Of a stretch of 64,000 bases of DNA, positions 24,301 to 35,800 are shown one piece after another. This DNA comes from Ciona intestinalis. Taxonomy: Eukaryota > Chordata > Ascidiacea > Phlebobranchia > Cionidae. The notes under the pieces are model-generated. The model had not been told where the DNA came from and did not search any database. It saw only the letters and a program-made list of their open reading frames with translations. Made by a program: the position numbers and the translations under genes. The number at the start of each line of letters is the position of its first letter. The first letter of the stretch is position 1. The DNA is taken from the NCBI RefSeq assembly GCF_000224145.3, contig NW_004190472.2:62001-126000 (forward strand), written 5' to 3'.

Positions 24301-27300
24301 AATCGCATGTTTAACAACAAGGACCACAACCATATGGAATCTACATAATTATATTCAAATTTGAATTTAGGAAAACAATATTTAAAGCATAGATAAATCA
24401 TCCAACATTAATCATTCAATCCATGGAAATTAATTGATGCAACGCCTACATTAGATAAATATATGAATCACCGGTTTAATTCATACCTGTCTTCTTTTTA
24501 ATTGTGATATAGGTGATCAAATCTTCCCCCGTAAATGACTTTGTCTCATTTGTTAAGAAACGACTGAAAATTAAAATTATATTAGGGGATAATAAGGTAA
24601 TATTGGACTTATTGGTATACCCCATGTATACTTACTTAGGAATACTGCCTACTACAATATGCCACTATTAAACTTTTTGCAAACCCAGTAAAAATGGAAT
24701 TAATGATTTTAACAAATTACACTTTTGCTTAAACATTTTTTTAACAAATTACAATTATTTAAGCTATTAAAATCGGACCTAATTTTTGGCATTTTCATAT
24801 AAAAGAAGACAAAATATTGAAGACAGCTTTATTTAATTATTATTTACCGATGGTCGTAAATAATTTCAGTTTGTTCGCTGAAATCTTGAACTAAAGCCGA
24901 CATTTCATCTTCCTCAGGTGGCAACACTGTAAAATTAAACACATCATCAATAAAAATCATTGCGCAACACTGCTAAAATGGAAATACATACTATTATAAA
25001 AAAATTGCGCACCACTGCAATAATAGAAACACAATCATCAAGATTCATTGCACAACACTGCTAAAATAGAAATACAAAACCATTGTTCAACACTGCTAAA
25101 ATAGAAATTCAAAAACATTGCTCAACACTGTTAAAATAGAAATTTATTGTGCAACACTTTATTACCTAAACTGTCACTGCATAACTTTTTACATAACGGT
25201 TCGCCGAATTCAATATCCATTTCAAGTATTTTATTAAATATGAATATTTTCCTTCTAAATCTGCACTTGGGGTTTTGTTTCACATACGGTATGCTAAGTC
25301 ATAGAAACATTATATTACAGAAAAACAGAATATTGCCCGGGGTAAAATAGAAGTATTTACCATTTTTGGAGTAACAGTTTTAAAATTGGGCAATCATTTT
25401 CAAATTAAATTTTCAGGTCATGATTTAGAAAGAATGCTGTCAATAATTTTTGTTTGTTTTAGAACGTGGTTCTTGGACCCTTTAAAATATACAGTCATTA
25501 AATTCCATTAGTTGATAAGCTACTAGTCAAGGTCTCACCTCACCTGTTTCAAAATTTATTTGAAGTAAATTACGTTTATTTGAAGTAAATTACGTATTAC
25601 GGTAAGAACTACATTCCAACCAAAAATATTCTGATTAAGGACTGTTAACAAAATTTTGATAAAAATAATCAATTTAAATAACATTAAAAAGTTTTGTTTT
25701 TTATCTCTAAAAACTTTTTATTTTTTTACCAAATTGTGCTCTTTATTTTTGACACAAAAAAAACAAGATTTGACCAAATATTGAGATGATACCTGGAACA
25801 TCATGTGTGTTTGATTCCATAACAGGTTGTGGGGAATCTGGAGGTGGTTCATTATGTTTAACCAGCTCTATCAACTCATTCAACCTATCTTTACTCTGTG
25901 TGGGATAAGCAATACAAGATAATTAATGCCAATTATTGCCTATTATAACCTACAAAACACAAGAAGTCGTATTTACAGTGACCACAATATAAAACTATTT
26001 ATTCATAATTAAGACCGTGAATAAAGATATATTTCATCCACAAAGTAACATACATGGTAACTCGTAAGCTGGCACGAGGTGTTAAACCCGTGTGATAACG
26101 ACTGTCGTTTTCCGGCCACGCGAGGATAAAGCAAGTTACATCCATTCATATGAATATTTTTATCAGTTAAACTAAAATGTACTGTTGTGATCAATTAACA
26201 CTTAAAATAAGAACCAATTCCCTTTCTTGGTTATTTTGAATTAATGAGATATTCTAAAAATTTCAAACAAATAAAAAATATGTTATGTATGCCAAAATAT
26301 AGGCTATTTAATAAAATTCTCACTAATTCTTGAAACTTGTCATTCCCACCAATGTGATGTTCGTTGAAAAATATTTGCGGCACAGAACGTTGGTCCGTAA
26401 GTTTCATCATGATGTCTCTGTTTGAAATTATATTAGTGAGATATTATAAAATATAGTGCTGTGGGGTAAGATAGGACACATTTAGCCCATAATATCCAAA
26501 TATCCTGATCGTGTTTTAAACAATTAACAACGGTCTATGAAAGTCGTAAGGATGTGGTTTTATAATTCTTCGAATGGTCTTTTGTTTGCTACCAAATGGA
26601 ACAAGAAAATAGGATGAAAATGTGTCCCATCTTCCCCCACTGTACTATATTACTTAAAATTGCTTCAACGGTAAAAACATTCAAGATTTTTTTAAATAAA
26701 AAGTTAGGTGATTCAGGTATTACATAATGCCTGAAAGCAACAAAGTATTCATTGAAAAATATTTACATACAAATACTCCAATAGGATTTGAATTGGAGAT
26801 TAGCGTTCTCAGTCTAATGGAATTTTGATTAGAAACAATTTACTTTACCATACCATTTGAAGATAACAGACAAATAGATTACTAATTTTTCCATCTCTTT
26901 TACATTTATTGTCGTTAACAGTCAAATTAAACATTAGTTTTCTTATGTTCGGTGCCGTAGCACAACGGTTAGCCTGGTTGTCTAAACCCAAATGCTATGG
27001 GTTCATGGCTCGTCAAGGCTCGTCACTGTTACAATTTATTTGTCCTTGAGCATGAGTTGTTTAAATTGTTACCCATATTAAAAAACAATCACGCAAAGTT
27101 ACATACATTAATAAAACAACTTATAACTGGACACGTGGTGTTTACAACAGAACACCCATGTTATAATGACTATCAATGTTCTGGGTGTTGGGGTAATGGG
27201 TCAAATCTGACCCAAATCCTAGGACCATAAGGTCCTCACTCATATAGAATATAATTTATGTTAATTTTACTTAAGCATCAAATAACTTAGTTGAATGAAT

Positions 27301-27612
27301 GAAATTTAATTTGTCCCTCGGTCACGATAACGAAGAACAGGAAAGTTTATAAAAGGCAAAAGACGAGCAGTAACAGTAAAACACCAGTTGTTAAAACTCA
27401 CTTATGAATGAAACACAAAATTAAATAACATTTTAGATAAAAAGATGTGACAGATACACTCAAATTTTACACTACAGTCACCTTTGCTCCGGGTGGTTAT
27501 CCAAATTGACATCATTATACGGCAAGTTTAACGAATCTAATTTTTCTTTGGCAGCTTTGCAGTGCGGACAGCCAGATATTGAATAAACAAGAATTCGACC
27601 CTTTAGGTCCAT
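18332..27612 (-). CDS. Glutaredoxin-DEP-DUF547 fusion protein, 12 exons
   Basis: Exons: 27612-27482, 26417-26324, 25895-25793, 24926-24848, 24563-24487, about 24054-23791, 23341-23187, 22390-22274, 20915-20829, 20428-20288, 19780-19637 and 18457-18332. The product is about 500 residues. Residues 1-75 are a glutaredoxin: active site C15-P-H-C18, cis-Pro in SVPQIFF (P57), and glutathione-site GGND (67-70). After a linker rich in Pro and Glu comes a DEP-like region (SFTGEDLITYI, RDSAKEIGQELINKKFM, STLYRLL). The C-terminal half is DUF547: LLIRKTILHLYGDFLSKDG, VDYTGI, AFFINIYNALVIHANI, IIGGHKFNL, EPLIHFALVCGAKSCPPIKT, then FKWYKEDFG and a final LHYDWGSNKK. Likely cytosolic; substrate unknown. Phases agree everywhere except exon 5 (ends phase 1) to exon 6 (starts phase 0) and exon 6 (ends 0) to exon 7 (needs 1), so microexons or a sequence error are likely there. 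I know this domain order only from invertebrates. Confidence 0.88.
18479..18612. repeat. Tandem repeat, three units of 42-44 bp
   Basis: Units start GCGTATATGATGTAAC at 18479, 18523 and 18565. Lies just outside the last exon of the glutaredoxin gene, in its last intron. Confidence 0.85.
18613..18745 (-). mobile_element. SINE, reverse orientation
   Basis: TAGCATGGCCGGAAAATGACAGTC, AACAAGGGTGTTCTCTTTTAT, then AATGTATGGCTGACAATTTT. Confidence 0.75.
19335..19612 (+). mobile_element. SINE 3' part with two tandem tails
   Basis: CCCAGTGGTCACTAATGAG, CAGCCATACAGG, then two units with GGTAACTTGTAAGCGGGC-like and GCCACGTGAGGATAAATA-like sequence. Confidence 0.75.
19880..20275 (+). repeat. Four tandem SINE tails
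   Basis: Four units of about 85-95 bp, each with GTTACATACRTG, GAGGTGTATRAAACAGAACAC and CCATGCGAGGATAAATA variants. No head is seen next to them. Confidence 0.8.
20486..20665 (+). mobile_element. SINE head, tRNA-derived
   Basis: GGCGCCGTGGCAAAGTGGTTAG (A-box-like TGGCAAAGTGG), AATGGGTTCAAGGCTCG (B-box-like), CCATTGTGGGCAAATG, CTTGGGCAAGATATTC. The best-preserved head in the window. Confidence 0.8.
21941..22133. mobile_element. MITE, TAGTAGGGTGG family
   Basis: TAGGGTGGGGGAAGATGGG to CCCCCACACTACTATAT. In the intron between glutaredoxin-gene exons 8 and 9. Confidence 0.9.
22430..22515 (-). mobile_element. SINE tail unit, reverse orientation
   Basis: GCGGGGCAAAAACAGTC, TATAACACGATTTTCGTTTC, CAGCTTACAAGTAACCAC. 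It leads directly into the minisatellite that follows. Confidence 0.7.
22530..23140. repeat. Minisatellite, 8 units of 69-74 bp, SINE-tail derived
   Basis: The motif GTGAGCATGAGGTGTATG recurs at 22591, 22665, 22734, 22803, 22877, 22948, 23019 and 23090. Each unit also carries ACACCATGTGTGTCTGGTG and ATAAGAAGACACCCATGTTA. Open in several frames by repeat structure, not coding. Confidence 0.92.
23521..23676. mobile_element. hAT-type MITE with 8-bp target duplication
   Basis: TIRs CAGTGGCGCAGCCAG and CTGGCTGCGCCACTG flank 156 bp of A-rich and G-rich filler. The direct repeat CTATTGTC lies at 23513-23520 and 23677-23684. Inserted between exons 6 and 7 of the glutaredoxin gene. Confidence 0.88.
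26035..26145 (+). mobile_element. SINE tail unit
   Basis: GTAACATACATGGTAACTCG, GGCACGAGGTGTTAAACCCG, TCCGGCCACGCGAGGATAAAG. Confidence 0.75.
26453..26648. mobile_element. MITE, TAGTAGGGTGG family
   Basis: TATAGTGCTGTGGGGTAAG to CCCCCACTGTACTATAT, about 36 bp upstream of the acceptor of glutaredoxin exon 2 (minus strand). Confidence 0.85.
26950..27180 (+). mobile_element. SINE, head and tail
   Basis: GGTGCCGTAGCACAACGGTTAG head, ATGGGTTCATGGCTCG, then GGACACGTGGTGTTTACAAC and ACACCCATGTTATAATGAC. In the first coding intron of the glutaredoxin gene. Confidence 0.75.
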
Positions 27613-27796
27613 TTTTAACTCCTAAATTAAAACGCAAGATTAAAAAAGTATAAAAATACAAGATTAGAAAGTAAACAAAACATGCAGCATATATATGTAC
27701 AAAATTTTAGATTAATTTAAAACTGTAGTTTACAATTGTAGTAGTATTAGAATATAAAAAAATATTTACTCCCAAATAAAAATGCAAGATTAAAAA

Positions 27797-27832
<36 letters not shown>

Positions 27833-28430
27833 TAAATTTTGATGAAAACTGTAGTTTAGAACTGTAGTTTTAAAAAATATATATATATAAATATTACACT
27901 AATATTAGTCTTGTGGTCCAAAATAAATTTTGTGGGCAATAAGTTAATGGGTTCTGAACTGCAAAAACAAACAGCTTTATTGCCTTGGCTTGCCACTAAA
28001 CAAATAAAAACGCCAAACGTTAATGTAACAAATATTCAAGCACTAAATTCTAGACAGAAAACACGCCCGAAATGAATCAAAAAACGTCTGAATGATAATC
28101 CTATGATCGTAGTTTACCAGGCGGTAATCGCAACGTAACAAGGTGCAATTAAAATAATTTTCTCTTCTGTAATTGTTATGTCACCTGACGAGCAATTACG
28201 TAATTCAAAGACGTTTTTCTGTATAAAACGTTCGTTTTTAATACATTTAACCAGTTTCTACGTACGTTGCACACAACTTAATGCAAATTTACAACAAAAT
28301 TGAAAACAATACAGCGTTAAAATATTGCTTACAGTTTCCCAATATACACTTATGAACTTACCGGAAAAAAATGATCGATCTTATTCTAGGCGACTGGATT
28401 TTGTCCTCTCGTGCTCGTGCGACTGAATAG
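27613..28430 (-). promoter_or_regulatory. Probable 5' UTR exon, UTR intron and promoter of the glutaredoxin-DUF547 gene
   Basis: On the minus strand a strong donor TTCCG|GTAAGT ends at 28362. A good acceptor, TTTTAATTTAG|GAG, lies 9 bases before the ATG at 27612. This fits a non-coding first exon (about 28430-28362) and a UTR intron of about 740 bp. The intron holds an AT dinucleotide run near 27799-27828. The transcription start is not determined, and trans-splicing of a leader onto the downstream acceptor is an alternative in tunicates. Confidence 0.45.
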
Positions 28431-29872
28431 TTAGTGTAGTACCATGACAATGCATTAATATGCCTTTATTCTAATGGTATACGACTTACGTATGTAAGTA
28501 CCGTACTAAAAAGTAGAAACTACCGACCAAAGTTAGTCGGTCGCGGTTACTATTGGTTACCGCGTTTTTTTTAGTCGGCCTACTAATAAAAAGTCAATTT
28601 TTATGCATTGCTTAATACAGAAGTTGGTCGGTGGAAATCTAATCGGCCGATTTCGGCGCCGACTAGTTTAGTCGGTGGTCGAAAATGCCACCCATGGTCT
28701 GCTTTCTGCTATAATACGATATAGCTCGGTGTTTATACAAATTTGTACGTAAATAGGTTGCACATTTTCTTACGTGTAAACACCATAAATAAAATCGCTA
28801 ATTTAATACACAAAATGTGCATGTGTTTACGTTACATAATTAAAATCGACGTCGGTTGTAATCGTTTTTAAGGGGATTTTCCCAATGTCAAAACAAAAAA
28901 AATATTGTATTGAATTTTTCATCGAACACGTGTGTTTTGCATACACGACAACAACTATTTAAAAGTGAGTATTTTCTAGTTTATTTTTGTGCCAAGTAAC
29001 ATGATACTGGTCCATTCTGAAGCACGTACTAAGAAAATATTGCCCAATTTAGCGCATTTTTTCGTCGAAACCAAATAGATTGATCGAAACTATCTACACC
29101 GCGTACGTGACGCTAAGCATTTATCACTCAGTAAAAAAAGCCCATGTAAATAAAACTCCAATAAAAGCTCTAGCCATCACGCACGCAGAAGGAATGCTTC
29201 TTCAGTCCAGGAAACTTAATTATCCTGACTTCCTGCTTGCCATACAGAGCTTCCTTTTATCACCATGTGGTCGCGCAGCAAAGTCCGTGCAGTGTAGATT
29301 AGTTAAACTGTAAAAAACGAATTAATCTCTATAGTCTGGGACAGTTACTAGTTAATCAGTAACTGGAAGTCTCTGGGTACAGTATATAAATTTAGGTGTC
29401 TTGTAGTTAAAGTAAGAAAAGCATTGATTTTTTAACAGTAGAAAGTATAATGTATGCTTTGTTATTAGTTTTAAGTATAACACATCGAAAATAAATTAGA
29501 ATACAGAAAAAATGAAAGTATACGGTATAGCTATAAAATACGGTTCTGTAAATTGTAGTTTTTTTAAACTAATGTAATTATACCTTTGGCGTCAGTTTCA
29601 CATATAAAACTACAGTTTTTTATACTATTTTGTTGTTTCTTATTTAAGCCTAAAATCTAATAAATTTTTACAAGTATTGTCTTTCTGTAGAAAGTGTTCT
29701 GTGGAATTTGTTGAATCTAATGTAATTATACCTTTAGCGTCAGTTTCACATAAGAAAAACTACATTTGTGTTTTGTATTTCTTACTGTTTTTGTGTTTTG
29801 TGTTTCTTATCAAGCCTAAAATCCGATCAATTTTTAAACAATATTTTATTCTGCAGAAATTAACCAATTAAA
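28431..29872. promoter_or_regulatory. Divergent intergenic region, glutaredoxin and oxygenase genes
   Basis: No supported exon. 28520-28690 holds inverted copies of a TAGTCGG motif (AGTTAGTCGGTCGCGG ... CGACTAGTTTAGTCGG), perhaps a degraded foldback element. A near-repeat AATTATACCTTTGGCGTCAG / AATTATACCTTTAGCGTCAG occurs at about 29576 and 29718, followed each time by TTTCACATA, so the 140 bp before the oxygenase start looks locally duplicated. Confidence 0.4.
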
Positions 29873-32800
29873 ATGTTGGTTAAGACTGTGTGTTGTTTGT
29901 TGGTTTGTGGTTTAAATATTTTAAATGTTGAATCACGAAATGATGTGAATGTTCATTATTACTCAAACAAACTGACAGAACCAGAGTTCATAACATCACA
30001 TTTACAAGCTGAATATACTTCAAAAACGGGTCGAAAAGTGAGTAATGTTATATAGTTATATATAGAAAAATATTTAAAGACTCTACTCTTGATAAACATT
30101 TTTACCTTTGTTATTACATATTAATTTGCCACACCCACATATAAATAAATACCTATATAAAAGATCTTTATAAAATTGATATTTATTTACTGAATGTCTT
30201 ATGTTTGCTACCTTGAAGTAAAAACAGGACGCAAAATAAGCAATGTTTAAGAACCAATACATCTTACATGTTTTGTACCAATTTTCAATGGGACTTTAAA
30301 CATTCGTAAGTACATATTAATATTTGACCCCTGCATAAATAAATACCTATTTAATTCACTTTATTCTTATAACTCACTTTTAAAAGAAAATATGATTTCA
30401 GTTCCCCATCTGCTTATTTTCAGGTTTATGTTTTTGACAATGTCATTCCATATTCCCTTCTTTCTGCTACAAGGCAATACTTTAGCATGGATGACCATTG
30501 GAGGTTTGTACAGTTTGACGAACATATCAAAGACCCAAATGCAAAGTACGACAATGGGAATGGGGTTCCATGGAAATCATGGCAGGATCCAACACTCATG
30601 AGTGCAACCAGGATAGGGCATATACTTAAGGCGATGGTGGACACCGTATCTGCCAATGTAACGTCAATGAAACCACCTTTAACCATAGACCAGTAAGTTT
30701 TATTTATATAATTCCTACAACTGTTGTTTTGTTGCTATATCCTTTTTTAATCTTCGCTCCAATAATCGAAGAGTCGAATAAAAGTTATTATTTAATACAG
30801 GATGTTACTGGTTTAATCCAGTTTTATTGTTGTATAAAAGTAAAGGACCAAACTTATTGCATATTTTATGTATAACTGAAATATTTTCGTTAAATGTTGT
30901 AAACTTTTCGATAAATTACCACTTTTAACAGTAAAATTTGGTTTGTTAGTATTTTTAACAATATTAAATTTTTAGAGGTTTCAAAATGACGGAAATTTAT
31001 TCTGGAATCGTTCGGCGTGGTGACCAGACATTGGTCCATAGCGACACACCTGCACCTAATTGTACCTCTGTTGTCAATGGTTACTCCACTGTCACATACA
31101 CCAATACATTATGGCGCAAGAACAGCTACGGGGAGATGTTGTTTTACGAAGATAATTTGGAAGAACTCGATATTTTTGCCGCAGTCAGCGCACGATTTGG
31201 CCGAGTCATCGTTTGGGATTCAGCGATCCAATACATCACTCGCCCTCCTGGCATCGCCGAGCTCGCAGGGCAGTATCTTATTTTCTCCAGGTTTGAGATG
31301 GGCCAATCTGTGGTTTATGATAGAAGAACAAAGTTCCATAACCTGCTGGAAGACATGAAGGTACTTATGCACAAACATTGACTGATATAGTTTTAAATAT
31401 TGTGGCTTCTATTCTATTTGGGTGAGGTCCTTGTTAAGAACCTGGGATTTAGGCCAGAGTTGGCCCATTACATCAGTATTGTATATATATACATTATATT
31501 CTATATGGGTAACCAGGGTAAGATTCTGGTCNNNNNNNNNNNNNNNNNNNNNNNNNNNNNNNNNNNNNNNNNNNNNNNNNNNNNNNNNNNNNNNNNNNNN
31601 NNNNNNNNNNNNNNNNNNNNNNNNNNNNNNNNNNNNNNNNNNNNNNNNNNNNNNNNGTGCACCAGGATAGGGCATATACTCAAGGCGATGGTGGACACCG
31701 TATCTGCCAATGTAACATCAATGAAACCACCTTTAACCATAGACCAGTAAGTTTATTTATATAATTCCTACAACTGTTGTTTTGTTGCTATATCCTTTTT
31801 TAATCTTCGCTCCAATAATCAAAGAGTCAAATAAAAGTTATTATTTAATACAGGATGTTACTGGTTTAATCCAGTTTTATTGTTGTATAAAAGTAAATTA
31901 GGGGAATATAGCCAACAAAGAACCTATATACTTTTTAACAGTAAAATTTGGTTTGTAAGTGTTTTTAACATTTTTGAATTTTTAGGGGTTTCAAAATGAC
32001 GGAAATTTATTCTGGAATCGTTCGGCGTGGTGACCAGACATTGGTCCATAGCGACACGCCTCCACCTAATTGTACCTCTGTTGTCAATGGTTACTCCACT
32101 GTCACATACACCAATACATTATGGCGCAAGAACAGCTACGGGGAGATGTTGTTTTACGAAGATAATTTGGAAGAACTCGATATTTTTGCCGCAGTCAGCG
32201 CACGATTTGGCCGAGTCATCGTTTGGGACTCAGCGATCCAATACATTACTCGCCCTCCTGGCATCGCCGAGCTCGCAGGGCAGTATCTTATTTTCTCCAG
32301 ATTTGAGATGGGCCAATCTGTGGTTTATGATAGAAGAACAAAGTTCCATAACCTGCTGGAAGACATGAAGGTACTTATGCACAAACATTGACTGATATAG
32401 TTTTAAATATTGTGGCTTCTATTCTATTTGGGTGAGGTCCTTGTTAAGAACCTGGGATTTAGGCCAGAGTTGGCCCATTACATCAGTATTGTATATATAT
32501 ACATTATATTCTATATGGGTAACCAGGGTAAGATTCTGGTCTGGGACCTGGGAATTAGGCCACATTTTGCCCATTACAACACAGTCTCCAGCTTTGTCTG
32601 CAACACATTGTGGCTTCTGAAGTAGAAACATGTGTTACGAGGTACCAGGGTGTTGGTGCAATAACCCTTATCCATCAATAAGTAGTGAAGCATAGGAAAT
32701 ATATATCAAAATTATGCAAATTAAGCAATCATTAAACTCTGAAAATAACATGCACACAAATCTACATATTAATGTAACTTGCATTGTCCTTGTGTGGCCG

Positions 32801-35800
32801 GAAAACCACAGTCGTTATATCACGGGTGTTCTGTTTTATACACTTTGTGCCCCCTACAAGTTACCACGTATGTAACTCTTATGTTAACATGCGGATCCAC
32901 ATGTTACTTACAATTATTCAATCTTCCAGACTTTCTACACGGAGCCATTTGTTTGCTCAGACAATGTTGAATCTGTTCCAACTTTAGATTTGGATAAACA
33001 CCTAACTCTTCATAGAACAAGCAAAGCTGGAGAGTTTGTAAGTTTGAAAACTAGTTTAAACCAGTTTAAACTGGGAATTAAGTTTAAATGCATGAATTGT
33101 TTCCTATGTGGTTGCTCTAGCCTAAGTAAACAGGAGAACTGATTTAACCCAGTTTTCATTACTAATTTGCATGATTCCTTATTCAAAGTACAATAATACT
33201 GAAACAGCAGCAAAAACCTAGGTTATAGAATTAATAACAATACTTTCACGTCCTTATAATACAGCGTCAAAATTGATCCTTTTTTAAATTTGATGAAAAA
33301 ATGCCAATGCTGAAACATGACTATACTTAAAAGCTCCTGAGTTAGGATATCTCTAAAGTCAAAACAAATATTAAAAAGCAGGGGGGTACCATATGGAAGC
33401 ATTCTTAGGTCTTACATTTTTGTCTTAACCTGGCTATATTAAAAAACTTCATCTGTGTTGGTTTTAGGTTAATGTGTTCGATGGTTTGTTCTCCCAAGCT
33501 GACTTGGATGCGTTACGAACCTACTCCATCAAATACGGGAAATATTATTACGACGATCACCTTGATATGTCAAGTGATAACGTTCAATGGATTGCTGGTT
33601 TCAACGTCAACAAATTCGCAAACAGCAGATTCTGGCCGGTGATCAGTCAGGTTGCCACTTATGTGTCTGGTGAGTGAGATACTGTTTGTATAGAATTTTT
33701 AGAAGTTATGCAGAGTTTTTTCATTTTTTTAAGATTTTTTTCCTTTCATGTATGTTATAACAGTTATATACATTAATATTTTTAATAAGTGATTTTTCAG
33801 ATTTTTGATTTTCTTATAATATATCTATATTACATACATAAATTGTTTTTTATGAGCGATTTTTGATATTTTTATCCATGTGGCTTTACATGAATTAGAC
33901 ACATCCTGTTTTTAGTTGGTTTAGTACAAATTTGACAATTCTGGTAACAATATAACATTCAGTATAAGTGCTACGAAATACAACGAACTCTGTTTAAATA
34001 ACTCTCACAGAATCCTACTTAAATAGCTCTAAATAAAATTATTTTGGGGTTTAAAAAATTCTAAAATAATTTAAAAATGAAATTAGTTTCTCCTTCTACT
34101 GTAGTGTTTTGGTTTAATGCTAGCGCCACCAAGTGATTGTAAATTGTTAATGTGCAACACTGAAAAATACTGTAACTGAATAAGCGTGTTAAATAAAAAT
34201 AAGCCCTATGAATCTGTATTCATTGGCTGTGATCGATACTAAGTCTATTAGAATACTAAACCTAATCCATAATTAACATTTAAATCAACACAGGCAACAA
34301 TACATGGTACCCGTATGATGTTGCATGTAATTTAATAAGAAGTGCCGACCACACTCGCTTTCATCTCGATACAAGCCACACTGATGAAAAAGAAATGACT
34401 TTCTTACTTTATCTCAGCCCCAACTGGACTGCTGCCGATTATGGTAGGATATTTATGCTTGAAAATGAAGCAGCGGTTTTTACGTTTTGGAATTTTAAAG
34501 CTTAAAACTGTGGTTTTTAAACTTTTTAAGACCGTTTACTTGTTCAGAACAATTTCCTTGACCCAACATTACTTAAACTCATTCTACCCGGTTAACGTTT
34601 TTAAATTTCACATTTTGTACACCAGAAAAGCTGTTAAAAGATTATTTACAATATGTCTGGTAGCAGAAGTAACAGAATTGAGAATTCTTCCATGGTTAAG
34701 AACCACTGACCTAGTAGCTAATTTTACTAATATTACCCCAATGTAACCGCAGCAACTTATAACACAGGCGAGACCGCTTTCATGGAACACAACTATGATT
34801 CTCCCGACAACGACTATGTTGCGGAGGTTGTACCAATGTACGGGCGTGCCGTCATCTTTACCGGCAACTTCCCACACTCCGCGCGGCCTCCAGCGCCGTA
34901 CCACGCTGGGCCACGCTACACCTTCGCTGTGAAGATGTCATTCACAAAATGGGAAGCCGTCTCAAAAACTTTCAGTGAGGAATCAAGACACAGTATGCTG
35001 TCAATAAAGGAAACTATTGCGTAAGAATGAGATCTGTGATGTCATAACTAAACTAAAAACCCCAAATTGTCAAAACATAAACACCAGACATACTTTTTAA
35101 TGTTGTTTTAGCAAACGTATTGTAGGCACTGTTGTGTTGTTGATTCAATTCTCCTCCTATAATTTAAGCTATCCTTTCACTAAAAAAGGACATGTTATTT
35201 AATTATATTAATTACAGCAACATTTGTTTGCCTAACAAGTTTTAGTTCATTTTTAAACGCTCGTATTAAATTAATTTATTTTCCAGGCAAATCGTTACCG
35301 ACCCAGAGATGTATGCGGCAAACCAGAAAGTTTCTACCGTTGCCAGCTATTTGCAAACCAAGGCTGTTCAACAATCGCTGGACCACAACAGTGGAATGTT
35401 GGACAGGGGTGGTGACAATGAGGAGGAGGTAAGATGGTTTTGTTGATAAAATGTGGAAGCATCTACAGTTTAATTGAAAATCTGAAAAAATATAATCACC
35501 CACTAAGTTACATACGTGATAACACAATGAAATAGAACACCCGTGTTATAACGACTGTCGTTTTCAACCCTGCGAGGGTAAAGCAAGTTACATTTATTTA
35601 ATTCAGGGACTTCTATTTGGGGAGTTGGGAAAAACAGTTACATTTTAATAAAACTCTTTTTTAATGAATGTTGTTTTTACTTAGCAAAAGTCTTGAAACC
35701 GCTGTTCATATGTTGTTAAATATGAATCTGAATGTTTTATTGTTTTTTTGGCAAGTAATTGCTGTATGGTGCCTTATGTCAAGTACACCTCGAAATAATA

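Noticed and set aside
29080..29313. Plus-strand open frame of 77 codons (HAEGMLLQSRKLNYPDFLL)
   Set aside because: No domain recognised, no start or splice support, and it lies in a divergent promoter region. Could be an upstream gene remnant but unsupported.
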